Positions 6,285 through 15,458 of a stretch of DNA of 60,838 nt are shown here, one piece after another. The notes below the pieces were generated by a model. That model ran no database searches and was not told the DNA's origin. It saw only the letters and a program-made list of their open reading frames with translations. Position 1 is the stretch's first letter; each line of letters opens with the position of its first letter. Source of the stretch: Clostridia bacterium (GTDB taxonomy: Bacteria; Bacillota; Clostridia; Christensenellales; Borkfalkiaceae); assembly GCA_017471785.1 (NCBI GenBank), contig JAFURP010000008.1, forward strand, positions 1 to 60,838, in the 5' to 3' direction. The translations under genes and the position numbers were made by a program.

Positions 6285-8354
6285 TTAAAGGTATTCGATT
6301 TTCGGGAGAGTTTTCATGTCCGCCGAAAGGCTTTCGATTGTCCCCTGTGAGATTCTAAACTCAAAGGATTTATAATCTCCAAAAGTATGCGACCCGTCGC
6401 TGTTTGTGGATAACACGTCCCGCCCTGAAAATAAATAAATCACGTAGTTCGTCCCTTGCGCTGTCATCTCAAAGAGGGGGTAATAATAATTTGTTTGCTC
6501 GTAGTAGGTGGTGATCCCCTTTTTGTAGCTTATCGACTGCGACAAATAAGGCTCATCAAGAAAAACGTGCCCGTTCTTAAAACCCGCGGTTGCTATGTGC
6601 CCGCTGTAAGAGGCGCGAGTAGTTGCCGCAAGGGTCATAATTTGCGTGTTGTCGTCGCTCATATCTATCCTACTGCTCGTGTATATGCTGTCTGTCCCCA
6701 CGTGCACCGCGCTCCAATTTTCGATCTCGTTTGAAAAACCCGTTCCGTCGATCGTAAATCCGCCTATATACCCCGCTGTTGCGGTAATCTCTCCGTCCAA
6801 CGTTAGGGAAAAATAAGGGGAAACGATTTCAATGCCGTCGCCCGATACTTTGACGGAGGTGATAATATTCCCGTCGTCGTCAATTTTTACCGCCGCAAAG
6901 TCGCCCGACACCGCAAGCGAGCCGACGTCTATGTGGTCGGCGGTGAGCCGTTCCACCGCGAGATAGTTCAAAACAGCGTTTCCGTCCCGCGTTATGCCGT
7001 AATTCCAAACGGTCGCCGCGTTGCTTCCGCCCCACGCGTCCGTCCAAGCAAACCCGCCCGCGTTGAATACGTAGATCAAAGAGCTTTCGGCAAGCGTCGG
7101 TTTGTCGCAAAAGTACGTTTGCGTCGAGCCGTCCGCTTCCGCGTAGGTTATCACGTAGAGCCCGAGAGCGTTCGCCACGACTTCGTTCATACGCGTCAAC
7201 GCCTCGGCTTTTTGCTCGAAAATGCCGCCCGTCTTTTCAATGATCGCCGCCTCCTGCTTCTTCAAAGCCGCCGCGACAATCGCCCGCTCCCTTTCGGTCA
7301 TCGGGTCGAGCGACGCGTAGCCGCTCGTTGTTTCGCTTTCTCCTGCTCCCGTGAGCTCGGTGTTGTCGTTCATCGTGAACACGCAACCCGACACGCAAAC
7401 CGCAACCTCCTCGCCGTCCTCGTCGATATACGTGAGCATATCGAGGGGGAAAATGTGCGGGTGCGGGAGAGCCTCCGCCTCAAAGGGACGATGCCGAAAG
7501 CCCACGAGCACCGCCGCAAGGTTTGACGCCACCGCGCCGTGGTCGTGCATGAGGAGCTCGTTGCCCTCGATCGTGAACACGAAGCCGCTCGCCTCGCCCG
7601 CGAGGTGTGCCGTTTCTTCTTCGTCGATGACTTGAACGCCACGCACCACGACGTCGTTCTCGTGTATCTTATGGTCGAAGCGGTCGGAGGCGGTGAGCTT
7701 TTCGCCCGTGTCCTCGTACCACTTCGCCACAATATAACCCTCGGCGTCGATATAGGCGCAAACGCCCATAATTTCCAAGCACCACATAAGCACCCGCCGC
7801 CACGTGCACGCGCCCGGGGCTTGCTCCACCAAATAGGACGCGTTCGGGAGGTCGGAAAGATTGAGCCGAGAAGTGTCAATCCCGCACGCATAGCACGCAC
7901 GGAGCGCAAGGCTTTCGACGCTGATCGGAAACACAATGCTCGAAAAGTCGGCGTCGCGGTCAAACTTTACCATACGGTCGAGAGCCACAAGCTCGATTTC
8001 TCCCGTTTGCTTCTCGCACCCGTCAATGGTGAACACGCCGAGCGGGATATACTCAACGCCTCGCGACGTTGTGTAGCCGATACGCACACGCGCCTCCGCG
8101 CCCTCGAAGCGCACGCCCTTGAAGTTCTCGACGCCGTACTTCCCGATAGTGTTGAGGCGTAGCGTCATTTCAAAGGACCGCGCCGCGCCAATTTCGAGAG
8201 ATTTGCCCGACACGCTCGCCCGCTCAATAGAGAGCGTGGCGATTTCGTCGTTTGTAATATCGGACACCGAGCCGCTCACCAAGTCGAACGAGATGAGCGC
8301 GCGGGCCGTGTTGTTTTTGATTGCATTGAGAAGCTCGTCACTTACTCGATACAT
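6285..8354 (-). CDS. tail hub / tail-associated protein (Tal-like)
   Basis: 689 residues. The N-terminal part (about 1-330) resembles the gp27-like hub domain of phage tail-endopeptidase proteins, with FEMTLRLNTIGKY, RVRIGYTTSRGVEYIPLGVF and LVALDRMVKFDRD. The C-terminal part has helical and beta-rich fibre-like segments and a GNAVLNYLAVERLTADHIDV stretch typical of fibre stems. It lies between a small distal-tail-like gene and the BppU gene, the usual place of the tail-tip hub. No peptidase or amidase active site was recognised. Confidence 0.75.
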   Translation of the reverse strand: MYRVSDELLNAIKNNTARALISFDLVSGSVSDITNDEIATLSIERASVSGKSLEIGAARSFEMTLRLNTIGKYGVENFKGVRFEGAEARVRIGYTTSRGVEYIPLGVFTIDGCEKQTGEIELVALDRMVKFDRDADFSSIVFPISVESLALRACYACGIDTSRLNLSDLPNASYLVEQAPGACTWRRVLMWCLEIMGVCAYIDAEGYIVAKWYEDTGEKLTASDRFDHKIHENDVVVRGVQVIDEEETAHLAGEASGFVFTIEGNELLMHDHGAVASNLAAVLVGFRHRPFEAEALPHPHIFPLDMLTYIDEDGEEVAVCVSGCVFTMNDNTELTGAGESETTSGYASLDPMTERERAIVAAALKKQEAAIIEKTGGIFEQKAEALTRMNEVVANALGLYVITYAEADGSTQTYFCDKPTLAESSLIYVFNAGGFAWTDAWGGSNAATVWNYGITRDGNAVLNYLAVERLTADHIDVGSLAVSGDFAAVKIDDDGNIITSVKVSGDGIEIVSPYFSLTLDGEITATAGYIGGFTIDGTGFSNEIENWSAVHVGTDSIYTSSRIDMSDDNTQIMTLAATTRASYSGHIATAGFKNGHVFLDEPYLSQSISYKKGITTYYEQTNYYYPLFEMTAQGTNYVIYLFSGRDVLSTNSDGSHTFGDYKSFEFRISQGTIESLSADMKTLPKIEYL

Positions 8355-8769
8355 TTCGCACCTCCCCGCTTCGCGAGATGAGCGAAAACGAAACGCTTTC
8401 CCATACCCCGCGCTTTGCGTTAAAAAGCGGGGCTTTTCGATCGGTTACATAAAAACACTCGGTTTTATACGTTCCCGCTTTTGCGTCGAGGTATATCGCG
8501 TCAACATACTCGGGGTCGAATGTTTGAAGCAAGTGAGCACAATCGGCAATTCGGACATTGTGCCACTCTATCGCAAGTTTGACGACCTGCCCGCTCCGCT
8601 TTTTGTGCATAAAATTGCTTTCCGTTCGCCCTGCCCCGTTCGCCGACAAGTCCTGTAAATTGTACTCGTACTTGCTCGGCGCGATCACTTTGACGAATTC
8701 CGCCGTGTTCGTTTTGTCTTGCGCCCTGACGCCCTGTATGGGGTTAAAATCATAAATTTTGCTCGCCAT
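8338..8769 (-). CDS. small tail protein (DUF6711-like)
   Basis: 143 residues, overlapping the tail hub gene by 17 bases. It opens MASKIYDFNPIQGVRAQDK and contains NLQDLSANGAGRTESNFMHKK and YVDAIYLDAKAGTYKTECFY. The last segment matches the DUF6711 family found just after the tape-measure gene in Clostridia siphophages. It probably takes the structural place of a distal tail protein. The family assignment is from memory of the pattern. Confidence 0.65.
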   Translation of the reverse strand: MASKIYDFNPIQGVRAQDKTNTAEFVKVIAPSKYEYNLQDLSANGAGRTESNFMHKKRSGQVVKLAIEWHNVRIADCAHLLQTFDPEYVDAIYLDAKAGTYKTECFYVTDRKAPLFNAKRGVWESVSFSLISRSGEVRNVSSK

Positions 8770-8779
8770 AGCCGCCTCC

Positions 8780-11212
8780 TCAATTTCCTACGGGGTAAAT
8801 CGTTTTGCCCGCTTTCCTGTTTTCTCTCGACGCGCTGACGGTAGAGCCCGCCCGCGTCGTTATGCCGTCGCCACCGCTTGCCGCCGTGGACGACTGCCCG
8901 CCGTTTTTCCGTATTTGCTCGACGTCGCTCGCGATATTTTCCACACGGTCGCGAATTTCCGCAAAGACGTCGCCGTCCTCGCTCTTAATAAGCTCGTGCG
9001 TTACCTCGACGGGGAGCATTTCGTTGACGCTGACGTTCGGGAGCTTCACGCCGCTCAAATCGGCGGCTACACGTCCCCACGTGTCGTCAAATTCTTCCGC
9101 GAGGGCTTTTTCCATATCCTCACCGACGCCCTCAATTTCGTCCTCAAAGCCCGCGCCGACGCCCGTCGCAATATGCGGCCCGACTGTTTCGCGCATTTTC
9201 TTCGAGGGGGAATTGATACCAAACCACCCCTTGACGGTTTTCCAAATACTCTTGCACGCGTCGCCAATCTTCGAGCCGATTGATTTCACGCCGTCCACAA
9301 GCCCTTGACCGATACCCTTGATAATATCGATCCCGACTTGTAGCCAATTCGTCGAGAAAATCGTGTCAATGATTGCAAAGATGAGCTTCGGAATTGCCGC
9401 TATAAGGGACGGTATTGCCTCCAAAAGCCCCGCAATAAGCGACCCGACGATCTCCAACCCCATACTGATTATTTCGGGGAGATTTTCGACGATTGTTTCG
9501 ACGATCGTGATGATGAGCGTCAAAACGCCCTCGATGAGGTGCGGGAGAGCCTCCAAAAGCCCTTGCACCAATGCAAGGACGATTTCGACCGCGTTCTCCA
9601 CAATGACGGGGAGATTTTCGACGATGAATTCCACCAACGCCGCGACGATCTCGCCGACGGCTGTGAAAATCGCGTTTATACTCTCCTCCGACAAAAGCCC
9701 CTCGACGAGCGATTGAATGAGCTCTTTGCCCGCTTCCAACAGTTGCGGGAGCATTTCCGTCAATGCACCCAAAAGCTCTTTGACGAGGTTGACGATCGAG
9801 TTCACAAGTTTCGGGATATTCGAGCCGATTGCTTTCACCAACGCAACGACGATATTTGTGATTATTTGAACGAGTTGCGGGATAAGCTCCGCAAGCGTTT
9901 CAATGATTGCCGTCGCCGCCTGTTCGACCGTGTCTATGAGCCCGCTGAAAAACTCCTCGACGCTTTGCATATCTTTGACCGCCCCCGCAAAGTCGCCGAA
10001 TATACCGAGGAGCTGTTTCAATAACGCCAAAAGCCCCTCAATGATCGGGCTCAATACTTCAAATACCTTTTTGAGCCCTGTCCCGACCAATTCGCGAAGC
10101 GTTAAGATGAGCGAAATGATCGGCTCTAAAATTTCTTTGATTTTGAGGAGCGCGTTCGTCAAGTCGGGGGACACCGTGCTCCCCTCGCCTACCTCGACTT
10201 TCGTGTCCTCATCGGTCGGCAAGCCGTCAAAAACGTTTGACGCGCCGTCGCCTCCCGCGCTTTCGTCGTTCATTATGTTCAACTCGTCGAACGACGCCAA
10301 ATTGCCCGCTATTGCTTCACCCGTGCCCTCAACCGCGTCCGTCACTTCTTCCTGTGCACCCGCCGCGTCGGTCGCCGTGTCGGTGATCTCCTCCGCCGCG
10401 TCCGATACGAGAAAGAGGCTTTTCGCCGCTTGCGCGATCGCAAGAAGTCGCTGCAGTATGTCGTTGAGTTTTTGCACGAAAGGCGTGAGCCCTTTGATTA
10501 AAAATTCCCCGATGATACTGCTCAACGAGTTGAAAGTTTCTTTAAGGACGCGGATTTGATTTGCCCAACTGTCCGACGTCCTCGCAAAATCGCCCTGCGC
10601 GAGCGATAATTGCTCCGTTACGTACTGATACCGAAGCGCAACCTTTTCCGCCTGTGTCATCTCGCTCATCGACTTATTAAAGCCCTTTGCGAGCGCATAC
10701 GCCTCCAAATTCGCCTCCGTCATAACGACGCCGAGATCTTTGAGGGCTTCGCTTTCGCCCGTGAAAATGCCTTTGAGCTTCGTCGCGGCAAGGTCTTGTT
10801 CGATATTGTAAAAACTCGAAACGTCCCCGACGAGCCCCGTCAACGCGAGCGACATATTCGTCGCGTCGTCGGTCGCAAGCCCCATACCTTTCGCCATTGA
10901 CATAAAGGTAGAGCTGTATTTTTTCGCCGAGAGCTCCGCCAAGCCGTAATTTTTCAACGCGCTTTGCGCGAAAGCGTTCGCCTTGTCCGACATACTGCCG
11001 AACGCGACGTCAACGACGTTTTGAGCCTCCTGCAAGTCCGAGGCGAGATTGATCGCCGACTTGCCAAATTGCACGAGCTTCGTGATAGCAAAAGCGGAAG
11101 CAATTATCCCCCCGAGTTTCTTCACGGTCGAGCCGAGCGAATTTATATTATTTTTCGCCTCCCCCGTGTCTACTTTCGTGTTGATACGAATGCTTCCGTC
11201 ATAATTTGCCAT
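8780..11212 (-). CDS. tail tape measure protein
   Basis: 810 residues, the longest phage gene. The N-terminal region (about 1-290) is like TP901-type tape measures: AKKYSSTFMSMAKGMGLATDDATNMSLAL is split by TGLVGDVSSFY and KGIFTGESEALKDLG. A long run of hydrophobic helical repeats follows (about 350-640, many LVEALP, IVENLPVIVE and LLEAGKELI units), then GINSPSKKM before the C-terminus. It sets tail length and is released on DNA entry. The position after the two tail chaperone genes is as expected. Confidence 0.93.
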   Translation of the reverse strand: MANYDGSIRINTKVDTGEAKNNINSLGSTVKKLGGIIASAFAITKLVQFGKSAINLASDLQEAQNVVDVAFGSMSDKANAFAQSALKNYGLAELSAKKYSSTFMSMAKGMGLATDDATNMSLALTGLVGDVSSFYNIEQDLAATKLKGIFTGESEALKDLGVVMTEANLEAYALAKGFNKSMSEMTQAEKVALRYQYVTEQLSLAQGDFARTSDSWANQIRVLKETFNSLSSIIGEFLIKGLTPFVQKLNDILQRLLAIAQAAKSLFLVSDAAEEITDTATDAAGAQEEVTDAVEGTGEAIAGNLASFDELNIMNDESAGGDGASNVFDGLPTDEDTKVEVGEGSTVSPDLTNALLKIKEILEPIISLILTLRELVGTGLKKVFEVLSPIIEGLLALLKQLLGIFGDFAGAVKDMQSVEEFFSGLIDTVEQAATAIIETLAELIPQLVQIITNIVVALVKAIGSNIPKLVNSIVNLVKELLGALTEMLPQLLEAGKELIQSLVEGLLSEESINAIFTAVGEIVAALVEFIVENLPVIVENAVEIVLALVQGLLEALPHLIEGVLTLIITIVETIVENLPEIISMGLEIVGSLIAGLLEAIPSLIAAIPKLIFAIIDTIFSTNWLQVGIDIIKGIGQGLVDGVKSIGSKIGDACKSIWKTVKGWFGINSPSKKMRETVGPHIATGVGAGFEDEIEGVGEDMEKALAEEFDDTWGRVAADLSGVKLPNVSVNEMLPVEVTHELIKSEDGDVFAEIRDRVENIASDVEQIRKNGGQSSTAASGGDGITTRAGSTVSASRENRKAGKTIYPVGN

Positions 11213-11221
11213 TTTTTGCGT

Positions 11222-11830
11222 TTATTCCTTGTCGTTTGCGGTAGGCAAAGCGTCCAAAAACTCGGCAATTTTCGCTTGATCTTCGTCGGATAACCGACGA
11301 GGCAAAGCGTATTTTCGCTTCATCTTTTCCGCCTCGTTCCGCTGTGTCGGCGTCATACCGCTCGTGTCTTTCTTGCGGTATGAAACAACCGTGGAAAACG
11401 CACACTCACCGAGATCGGCGAGCAAACCGAGAAATTCAAACCAATGCACGCGCGCCGTGTTGAGGTTTATCCTGTAAGTTTTCAAAAACCCCGAATAAAG
11501 CCGCAACGCGTCATACTCGAAAGAAAATATATCCTCGCCCTCCGCGTCGTCATCTTCTTCCTCGTCATCGGTTGAAAGTCCGCGGAGCTCTCCGCCTTTC
11601 ATAAACCACCGCAACCCCTTGAAAGCAAGGTTAAGATCGCGGGGGACGCCCTCCCCGTATAAGAGGTACAACGCCGTCGCCGCCTTTTCCGTGTCCGCAA
11701 GGTCGTCGTCCGCAAGCGCGAGCGCGATTTGAACACCGATACGGAAGTCCGTGCGTATTAGATACCCCTCGTAGCTGTCGGGAAAGGGGTCGAGGAGGAC
11801 GTTAAATTCCGCCACGACGAGAGGGCGCAT
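11222..11830 (-). CDS. Gp15-family tail assembly protein
   Basis: 202 residues matching the bacteriophage Gp15 family: FPDSYEGYLIRTDFRIGVQI, an acidic linker DDEEEDDDAEGED, and FSFEYDALRLYSGFLKTYRI with HWFEFLGLL. It overlaps the previous gene by 29 bases in another frame and ends 10 bases before the tape measure. That is the position of the downstream tail-assembly chaperone (G/GT-like) pair. The ATG has only a weak upstream site, so translational coupling or frameshifting is possible. Confidence 0.85.
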   Translation of the reverse strand: MRPLVVAEFNVLLDPFPDSYEGYLIRTDFRIGVQIALALADDDLADTEKAATALYLLYGEGVPRDLNLAFKGLRWFMKGGELRGLSTDDEEEDDDAEGEDIFSFEYDALRLYSGFLKTYRINLNTARVHWFEFLGLLADLGECAFSTVVSYRKKDTSGMTPTQRNEAEKMKRKYALPRRLSDEDQAKIAEFLDALPTANDKE

Positions 11831-12251
11831 ACTTGCCGCCGATATTGTTGCGACGCGTTTGAATAGCGCGCATTATATGGGGCGTGAGCTGATTGAGAAA
11901 ATCTTGAACGTTGTCGAGGGTGGGGATAACTCCGTCCCCGAATACCTTGCGGCACGTGCCGACGCCGAAAACGTCGTCGAGCCAAGCGGCAATTTTTTCC
12001 GCCGCTTCCGTTTCATAGTTTACCGCGGCGACGAAGTCGTCCAACGTTGCGGTTTTCGGGTCGAGTTTTTGGAATTTCTCCGCGTTCACCCTTGCCGTTT
12101 CTTCCGCAAGCTCTTTGAGCTTCTTCATCAATTCCGTGAGCTTCGCCACGAGCCTCTTGTCGCCCGTGTTGATTTCGATAAACTCGCCCGCGTCATTTAC
12201 TTCGATCTTGATTTTCTCCGATTGTCCTACTCTTATTTTTGCCGTTGCCAT
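11802..12251 (-). CDS. tail assembly chaperone-like protein (DUF6673-like)
   Basis: 149 residues, between the major tail protein and the Gp15-like gene. The N-terminus is beta-strand-like (IRVGQSEKIKIEVNDAGEFI), then come helices (KLTELMKKLKELAEETARVN) and DDVFGVGTCRKVFGDGVIPT. Order and size fit the first tail-assembly chaperone of Clostridia siphophages. The last 29 bases overlap the Gp15-like start. Confidence 0.75.
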   Translation of the reverse strand: MATAKIRVGQSEKIKIEVNDAGEFIEINTGDKRLVAKLTELMKKLKELAEETARVNAEKFQKLDPKTATLDDFVAAVNYETEAAEKIAAWLDDVFGVGTCRKVFGDGVIPTLDNVQDFLNQLTPHIMRAIQTRRNNIGGKYAPSRRGGI

Positions 12252-12283
12252 AACGTCCTCCTTTTATTCCTTGTGTTGTGCGC

Positions 12284-12781
12284 TTATGCGCTCGGCGTGT
12301 CCGCCGTGAATGCGAGCGTTTTCGCGTTGAAAGTGCCCGCCGTTGCGTCGCCGATGAAGTTGAAAGTGTACCCGATAGAGAGCGGGTCGCTTCCCGCGCC
12401 GCCGTAGCTGTCGATTTGCACCGCCACGTCCTGCTTTTCGGCTTTGTAGCCCTTTTCCGCGTCGCCGTCGTAAAGATCGACGATGAGGATTTGCGTCTTG
12501 CAATCGTCGAAAGTTGCGCGCTTGCGACGGAGCTCGTTGAGGAAGTCGTACACGGGGTCGCCTTTCTTCGCCGTTTGCGTTACGGGGAGATTAGGTTGAT
12601 ACCCGACGACCTCGCTGTCCGCCGTGTCCTGCGTTACGTCCTGCTCGGTCTTTACTTGCGGGTTGTATGCGATCGACATATCGGCGACGCCGACACCAAC
12701 GCGAGCCCACTCCTCGGTTGCCGAGCCACTTGCGGCGATATTTAAGAAAACCGCCTGTAAACTTCTTTTGATTTTGCCCAT
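12284..12781 (-). CDS. major tail tube protein
   Basis: 165 residues from the ATG at 12781 behind GGAGG; the ATG overlaps the TAA of the preceding gene. The sequence is beta-rich, with IAASGSATEEWARVGVGVAD, QDVTQDTADSEVVGYQPNLP and IGYTFNFIGDATAGTFNAKT. These are typical of the tail tube (phage major tail/TP901-like) fold. It lies between the connector genes and the chaperone pair, which fits. Confidence 0.85.
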   Translation of the reverse strand: MGKIKRSLQAVFLNIAASGSATEEWARVGVGVADMSIAYNPQVKTEQDVTQDTADSEVVGYQPNLPVTQTAKKGDPVYDFLNELRRKRATFDDCKTQILIVDLYDGDAEKGYKAEKQDVAVQIDSYGGAGSDPLSIGYTFNFIGDATAGTFNAKTLAFTADTPSA

Positions 12782-13224
12782 TATAAGCCTCCAAAAATTT
12801 TTGCCTCGTAACGTAAAGAGAAAATCGCTTGATACGTTACCGACCCGTCGTCCGCCCGCTCTATAAGCGCGGCGGTTTGCGTTTGTTCGATTTCGTCCAC
12901 GACGCGCCCGCCGTCGAGTTTGAGCGTTTCGCCCTCGCTCGTTATGTATTCCCCGAGCTCCGTGAGGAGCTGTTCGCAATCGAGGCGATCGTCGTTGTCA
13001 TCGGGATAAACACGGAGATAGATCGCAAACGCAAATTCTCCCGTATATCCTCCCGTTACGTCCTCCTCAACGCGTGGGGCACTTGCAAGGGAAGCAAGCG
13101 ACAAATTGACCGCCTCCGTCCCCAAGTTTTGATAGGTGCACGGGCAAGGACACGCCTCAAAGGTGTTGACGAGTTCAACGACCTTTCTCGCGATATTGTC
13201 CCGCTCTATGATGATATTTTTCAT
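12781..13224 (-). CDS. minor capsid / tail completion protein
   Basis: 147 residues from the ATG at 13224 (AGGAGG upstream). It contains NIARKVVELVNTFEACPCPC, GEFAFAIYLRVYPDDND and a C-terminal FSLRYEAKIFGGL. Size and place, just before the tail tube gene, fit the tail terminator or completion protein often labelled minor capsid protein in Bacillota phages. It probably joins head and tail. Confidence 0.75.
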   Translation of the reverse strand: MKNIIIERDNIARKVVELVNTFEACPCPCTYQNLGTEAVNLSLASLASAPRVEEDVTGGYTGEFAFAIYLRVYPDDNDDRLDCEQLLTELGEYITSEGETLKLDGGRVVDEIEQTQTAALIERADDGSVTYQAIFSLRYEAKIFGGL

Positions 13225-13595
13225 TGTCCGCCGCCTCCTATCTTTCGTACCTGTTTGAGCCACGAGCGACCGTGCACGGCTTTCGCCGCTTCAAACCATT
13301 GAGCCTGTGCGTCGGGGTGCGGCACGTCCGAAAAATTCATTGATAAGCCGTAGTAGCACCGCCGAGCATAGACGCAATCCCACACAACCTCGCCACTCCC
13401 GAAGTCCGTCCCCGTGTTGACGCTTCTCGAAAGAGTGCCCGAGCGGTAAGGCACGAACGGCGTACTGTCGCGCGCTACTATCGTGTCAAGCCACCTTTGA
13501 GCCGTTGCGTGTGATACGTTCAAACGGTCGAGCTTTAAGTCGAGCTGTACCCGCCCGTCGTTTACGCTGACATTTTGAAACGGTTTTTTACTCAT
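13221..13595 (-). CDS. minor capsid protein 2-like head-tail joining protein
   Basis: 124 residues from the ATG at 13595 behind GGGAGG. It has RLNVSHATAQRWLDTIVARD, FVPYRSGTLSRSVN and HPDAQAQWFEAAKAVHGRSW. The last two pieces are the hallmark pattern of the minor capsid protein 2 (HK97 gp10-like) family. It overlaps both neighbours by four bases (ATGA type), as expected in the connector gene cluster. Confidence 0.8.
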   Translation of the reverse strand: MSKKPFQNVSVNDGRVQLDLKLDRLNVSHATAQRWLDTIVARDSTPFVPYRSGTLSRSVNTGTDFGSGEVVWDCVYARRCYYGLSMNFSDVPHPDAQAQWFEAAKAVHGRSWLKQVRKIGGGGQ

Positions 13596-14020
13596 ACGCC
13601 TCGCACCTCCCAATGATGAAGCGACGCGCTCCCAAAATCGAGGAGCTCCGCGCTTGTGATCTTGTGCGTTTCCGCAACCTCTTTGACCTCCGACGTTTTG
13701 AGCGGTATGCGCCCAAGCTCGGAGAAGTCGCCGCGTGCGAAAAAGTCGCCCTTGTCGGAAAACGTGTATTTTTGCCGCGCCTCGTCCTCCGTCAAACGAA
13801 TAAACTCCGCGGGGCTCACGTATTCCTTGTTTCCTGTGTCCGCCGTAAGCGGTATATACAGTTGAAAAGTGTCCCGATTGACGTCGCCCGTACCCGTGCG
13901 AGAATTGCCGTTTACGACACGAAAAAGGACGCCCTTGATGACAGTCGCGAGAAACGTTTCGCCGCCCGCTCCCGCCCCTTTTATGCGGTTAAAAACGGTT
14001 ATGGTGTGAGGGAATTGCAT
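13592..14020 (-). CDS. minor capsid protein 1-like head closure protein
   Basis: 142 residues starting MQFPHTITVFNRI, a typical opening of head-closure proteins (phage head-tail joining, minor capsid protein 1). The start at 14020 has GGGGTG upstream. Also seen are ATVIKGVLFRVVNGNSR and FARGDFSELG. It lies between the connector and gp10-like genes. The job is to close the portal after packaging. Confidence 0.75.
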   Translation of the reverse strand: MQFPHTITVFNRIKGAGAGGETFLATVIKGVLFRVVNGNSRTGTGDVNRDTFQLYIPLTADTGNKEYVSPAEFIRLTEDEARQKYTFSDKGDFFARGDFSELGRIPLKTSEVKEVAETHKITSAELLDFGSASLHHWEVRGV

Positions 14021-14025
14021 ACACT

Positions 14026-14406
14026 CTACACCCCCTTTTGTATTCCGCAATAGAGCAAGCCCGTCAAGCCGAGATAGAGGCGGATCGTGTCGCTGATTTT
14101 TGCCGCAAGTGCTTCGTCGCTCCGTTTGTTTTCCGCAAACGTCCTACTCCACCCGCCGACGCTTTCGCTTTTAACCTCGCGCTCGTTTTCGTTGCCGTTC
14201 TCGTGATTTGCGGCGAGTATATCGGCAAGCCTACATTCGCATTTTTGTATTTTTTTCAAATTATTCTCGTTCGCCGAGATCGCGCGTCCGAATGTTGCCT
14301 GTTCGATATACTCCGCCGCCAACCCGCCATAGTACGAATAGGAGGAAGCCGAGCCGATCGCCGTGCCGTGGTATTCTTGTTGATAAAACTCATAGGTTGC
14401 AAACAT
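14026..14406 (-). CDS. head-tail connector (gp6-like)
   Basis: 126 residues from the ATG at 14406 behind GAGGAGG. It is helical, with MFATYEFYQQEYHGT, AAEYIEQATFGRAI, KKIQKCECRLADIL and LYLGLTGLLYCGI. The start EFY..EYHG and the position right after the major capsid gene fit the gp6/SPP1 gp15-like connector that binds the portal ring. Confidence 0.75.
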   Translation of the reverse strand: MFATYEFYQQEYHGTAIGSASSYSYYGGLAAEYIEQATFGRAISANENNLKKIQKCECRLADILAANHENGNENEREVKSESVGGWSRTFAENKRSDEALAAKISDTIRLYLGLTGLLYCGIQKGV

Positions 14407-14427
14407 TTCGAGCCTCCTCCTCACTTA

Positions 14428-15420
14428 TTATTCCGCCGCCGCTTCGTCGCCGTCGCTCACAACGCTCGCCGCCGCTTCGCCCGGCACGAGTGCCGCGAAC
14501 GGGAGACGGGTTGCTTCGTCGGGGTTTTCCGCGTTGATAGGGTTAGGAAGTTCCCAACCCAAACGGCAAACCACGCGGAGCGCAACCATGTCTTGCTGTG
14601 CGAGGTTGTAAAGGATTTCTTTCGTGTTCGGGTCTTGAATAACGCCCTCGGTCAAGAGCTTGTAGGTGATGTCCTGTCTAAACGCGTAAACGCCTTGCGA
14701 CCAATCGCCCGCGATCGCCTTGACTTTCGAGTTGTCCCACGTGCCATTTTTCGAGAAGTCCACAAGCGCACCGTCTAACGAGTAGCGAGTGCCACCCTGT
14801 ACGTCCTTTTTGAAAATCGGCTGTTTGTTTTCATCGCGCAAGCCGCGAAGCGTCGATTTGAAGCGAATACCCGCCGCGACACCATTGACCTCGAAGCCGC
14901 TTTCTTCGACTTTGCCGAATACGCCGTCCTCGCCCATAATGTCGTTGAAAAGGTCGCCCGACGTGGGGACAACGCTCCCCGCCGCCGTGATAGACGCAAG
15001 CAGGTCGTCTCTCCAACCCGCGGGCTTGTTCACGCCGAACAAAATCGCGCCGTCGATGACTTTTCCGATTGCTTCCTCGATACGGGGACGCACTTCGCCC
15101 CAAATATCGTATCCGCTGTCCTCCGCGTCGTTCAAAACGCTTTCGGGGATAGGCACGATAACCGCGATTTCTTCCGCGACGATGCGCTTCTTATCCCACG
15201 TCATCTTGCTCGTTTTCTTGTAGCCCGTGTCGCCGTCCACAAAGTAAGCGACGGGGAGCATATTGAGTACGGGCATAGTCCGCACCTTGCTCGACATATT
15301 CGCGAGTTTCGTGAATTTCGAGAGAACGATAGACTGCGCGATTGCGCCTTGAATGATCTCCTTGCTGACTTCCTCGGGGATGAGGGCTTCCGCGCCCTCT
15401 CTATTGATGATTTCCGCCAT
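14428..15420 (-). CDS. major capsid protein (HK97 fold)
   Basis: 330 residues. It begins MAEIINREGAEALIPEEVSK, then IIQGAIAQSIVLSKFTKLAN and TMPVLNMLPVAYFVDGDTGY, the pattern of HK97-type capsid proteins without a fused N-terminal delta domain. IVPIPESVLNDAEDSGYDIW and the GAILFGVNKPAG loop follow. A separate scaffold gene lies directly upstream. A purine-rich AAAGGAAA precedes the ATG. Confidence 0.92.
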   Translation of the reverse strand: MAEIINREGAEALIPEEVSKEIIQGAIAQSIVLSKFTKLANMSSKVRTMPVLNMLPVAYFVDGDTGYKKTSKMTWDKKRIVAEEIAVIVPIPESVLNDAEDSGYDIWGEVRPRIEEAIGKVIDGAILFGVNKPAGWRDDLLASITAAGSVVPTSGDLFNDIMGEDGVFGKVEESGFEVNGVAAGIRFKSTLRGLRDENKQPIFKKDVQGGTRYSLDGALVDFSKNGTWDNSKVKAIAGDWSQGVYAFRQDITYKLLTEGVIQDPNTKEILYNLAQQDMVALRVVCRLGWELPNPINAENPDEATRLPFAALVPGEAAASVVSDGDEAAAE

Positions 15421-15458
15421 AATAAAAAATTTCCTTTTTATCGTTTGCCTTTATAGGC

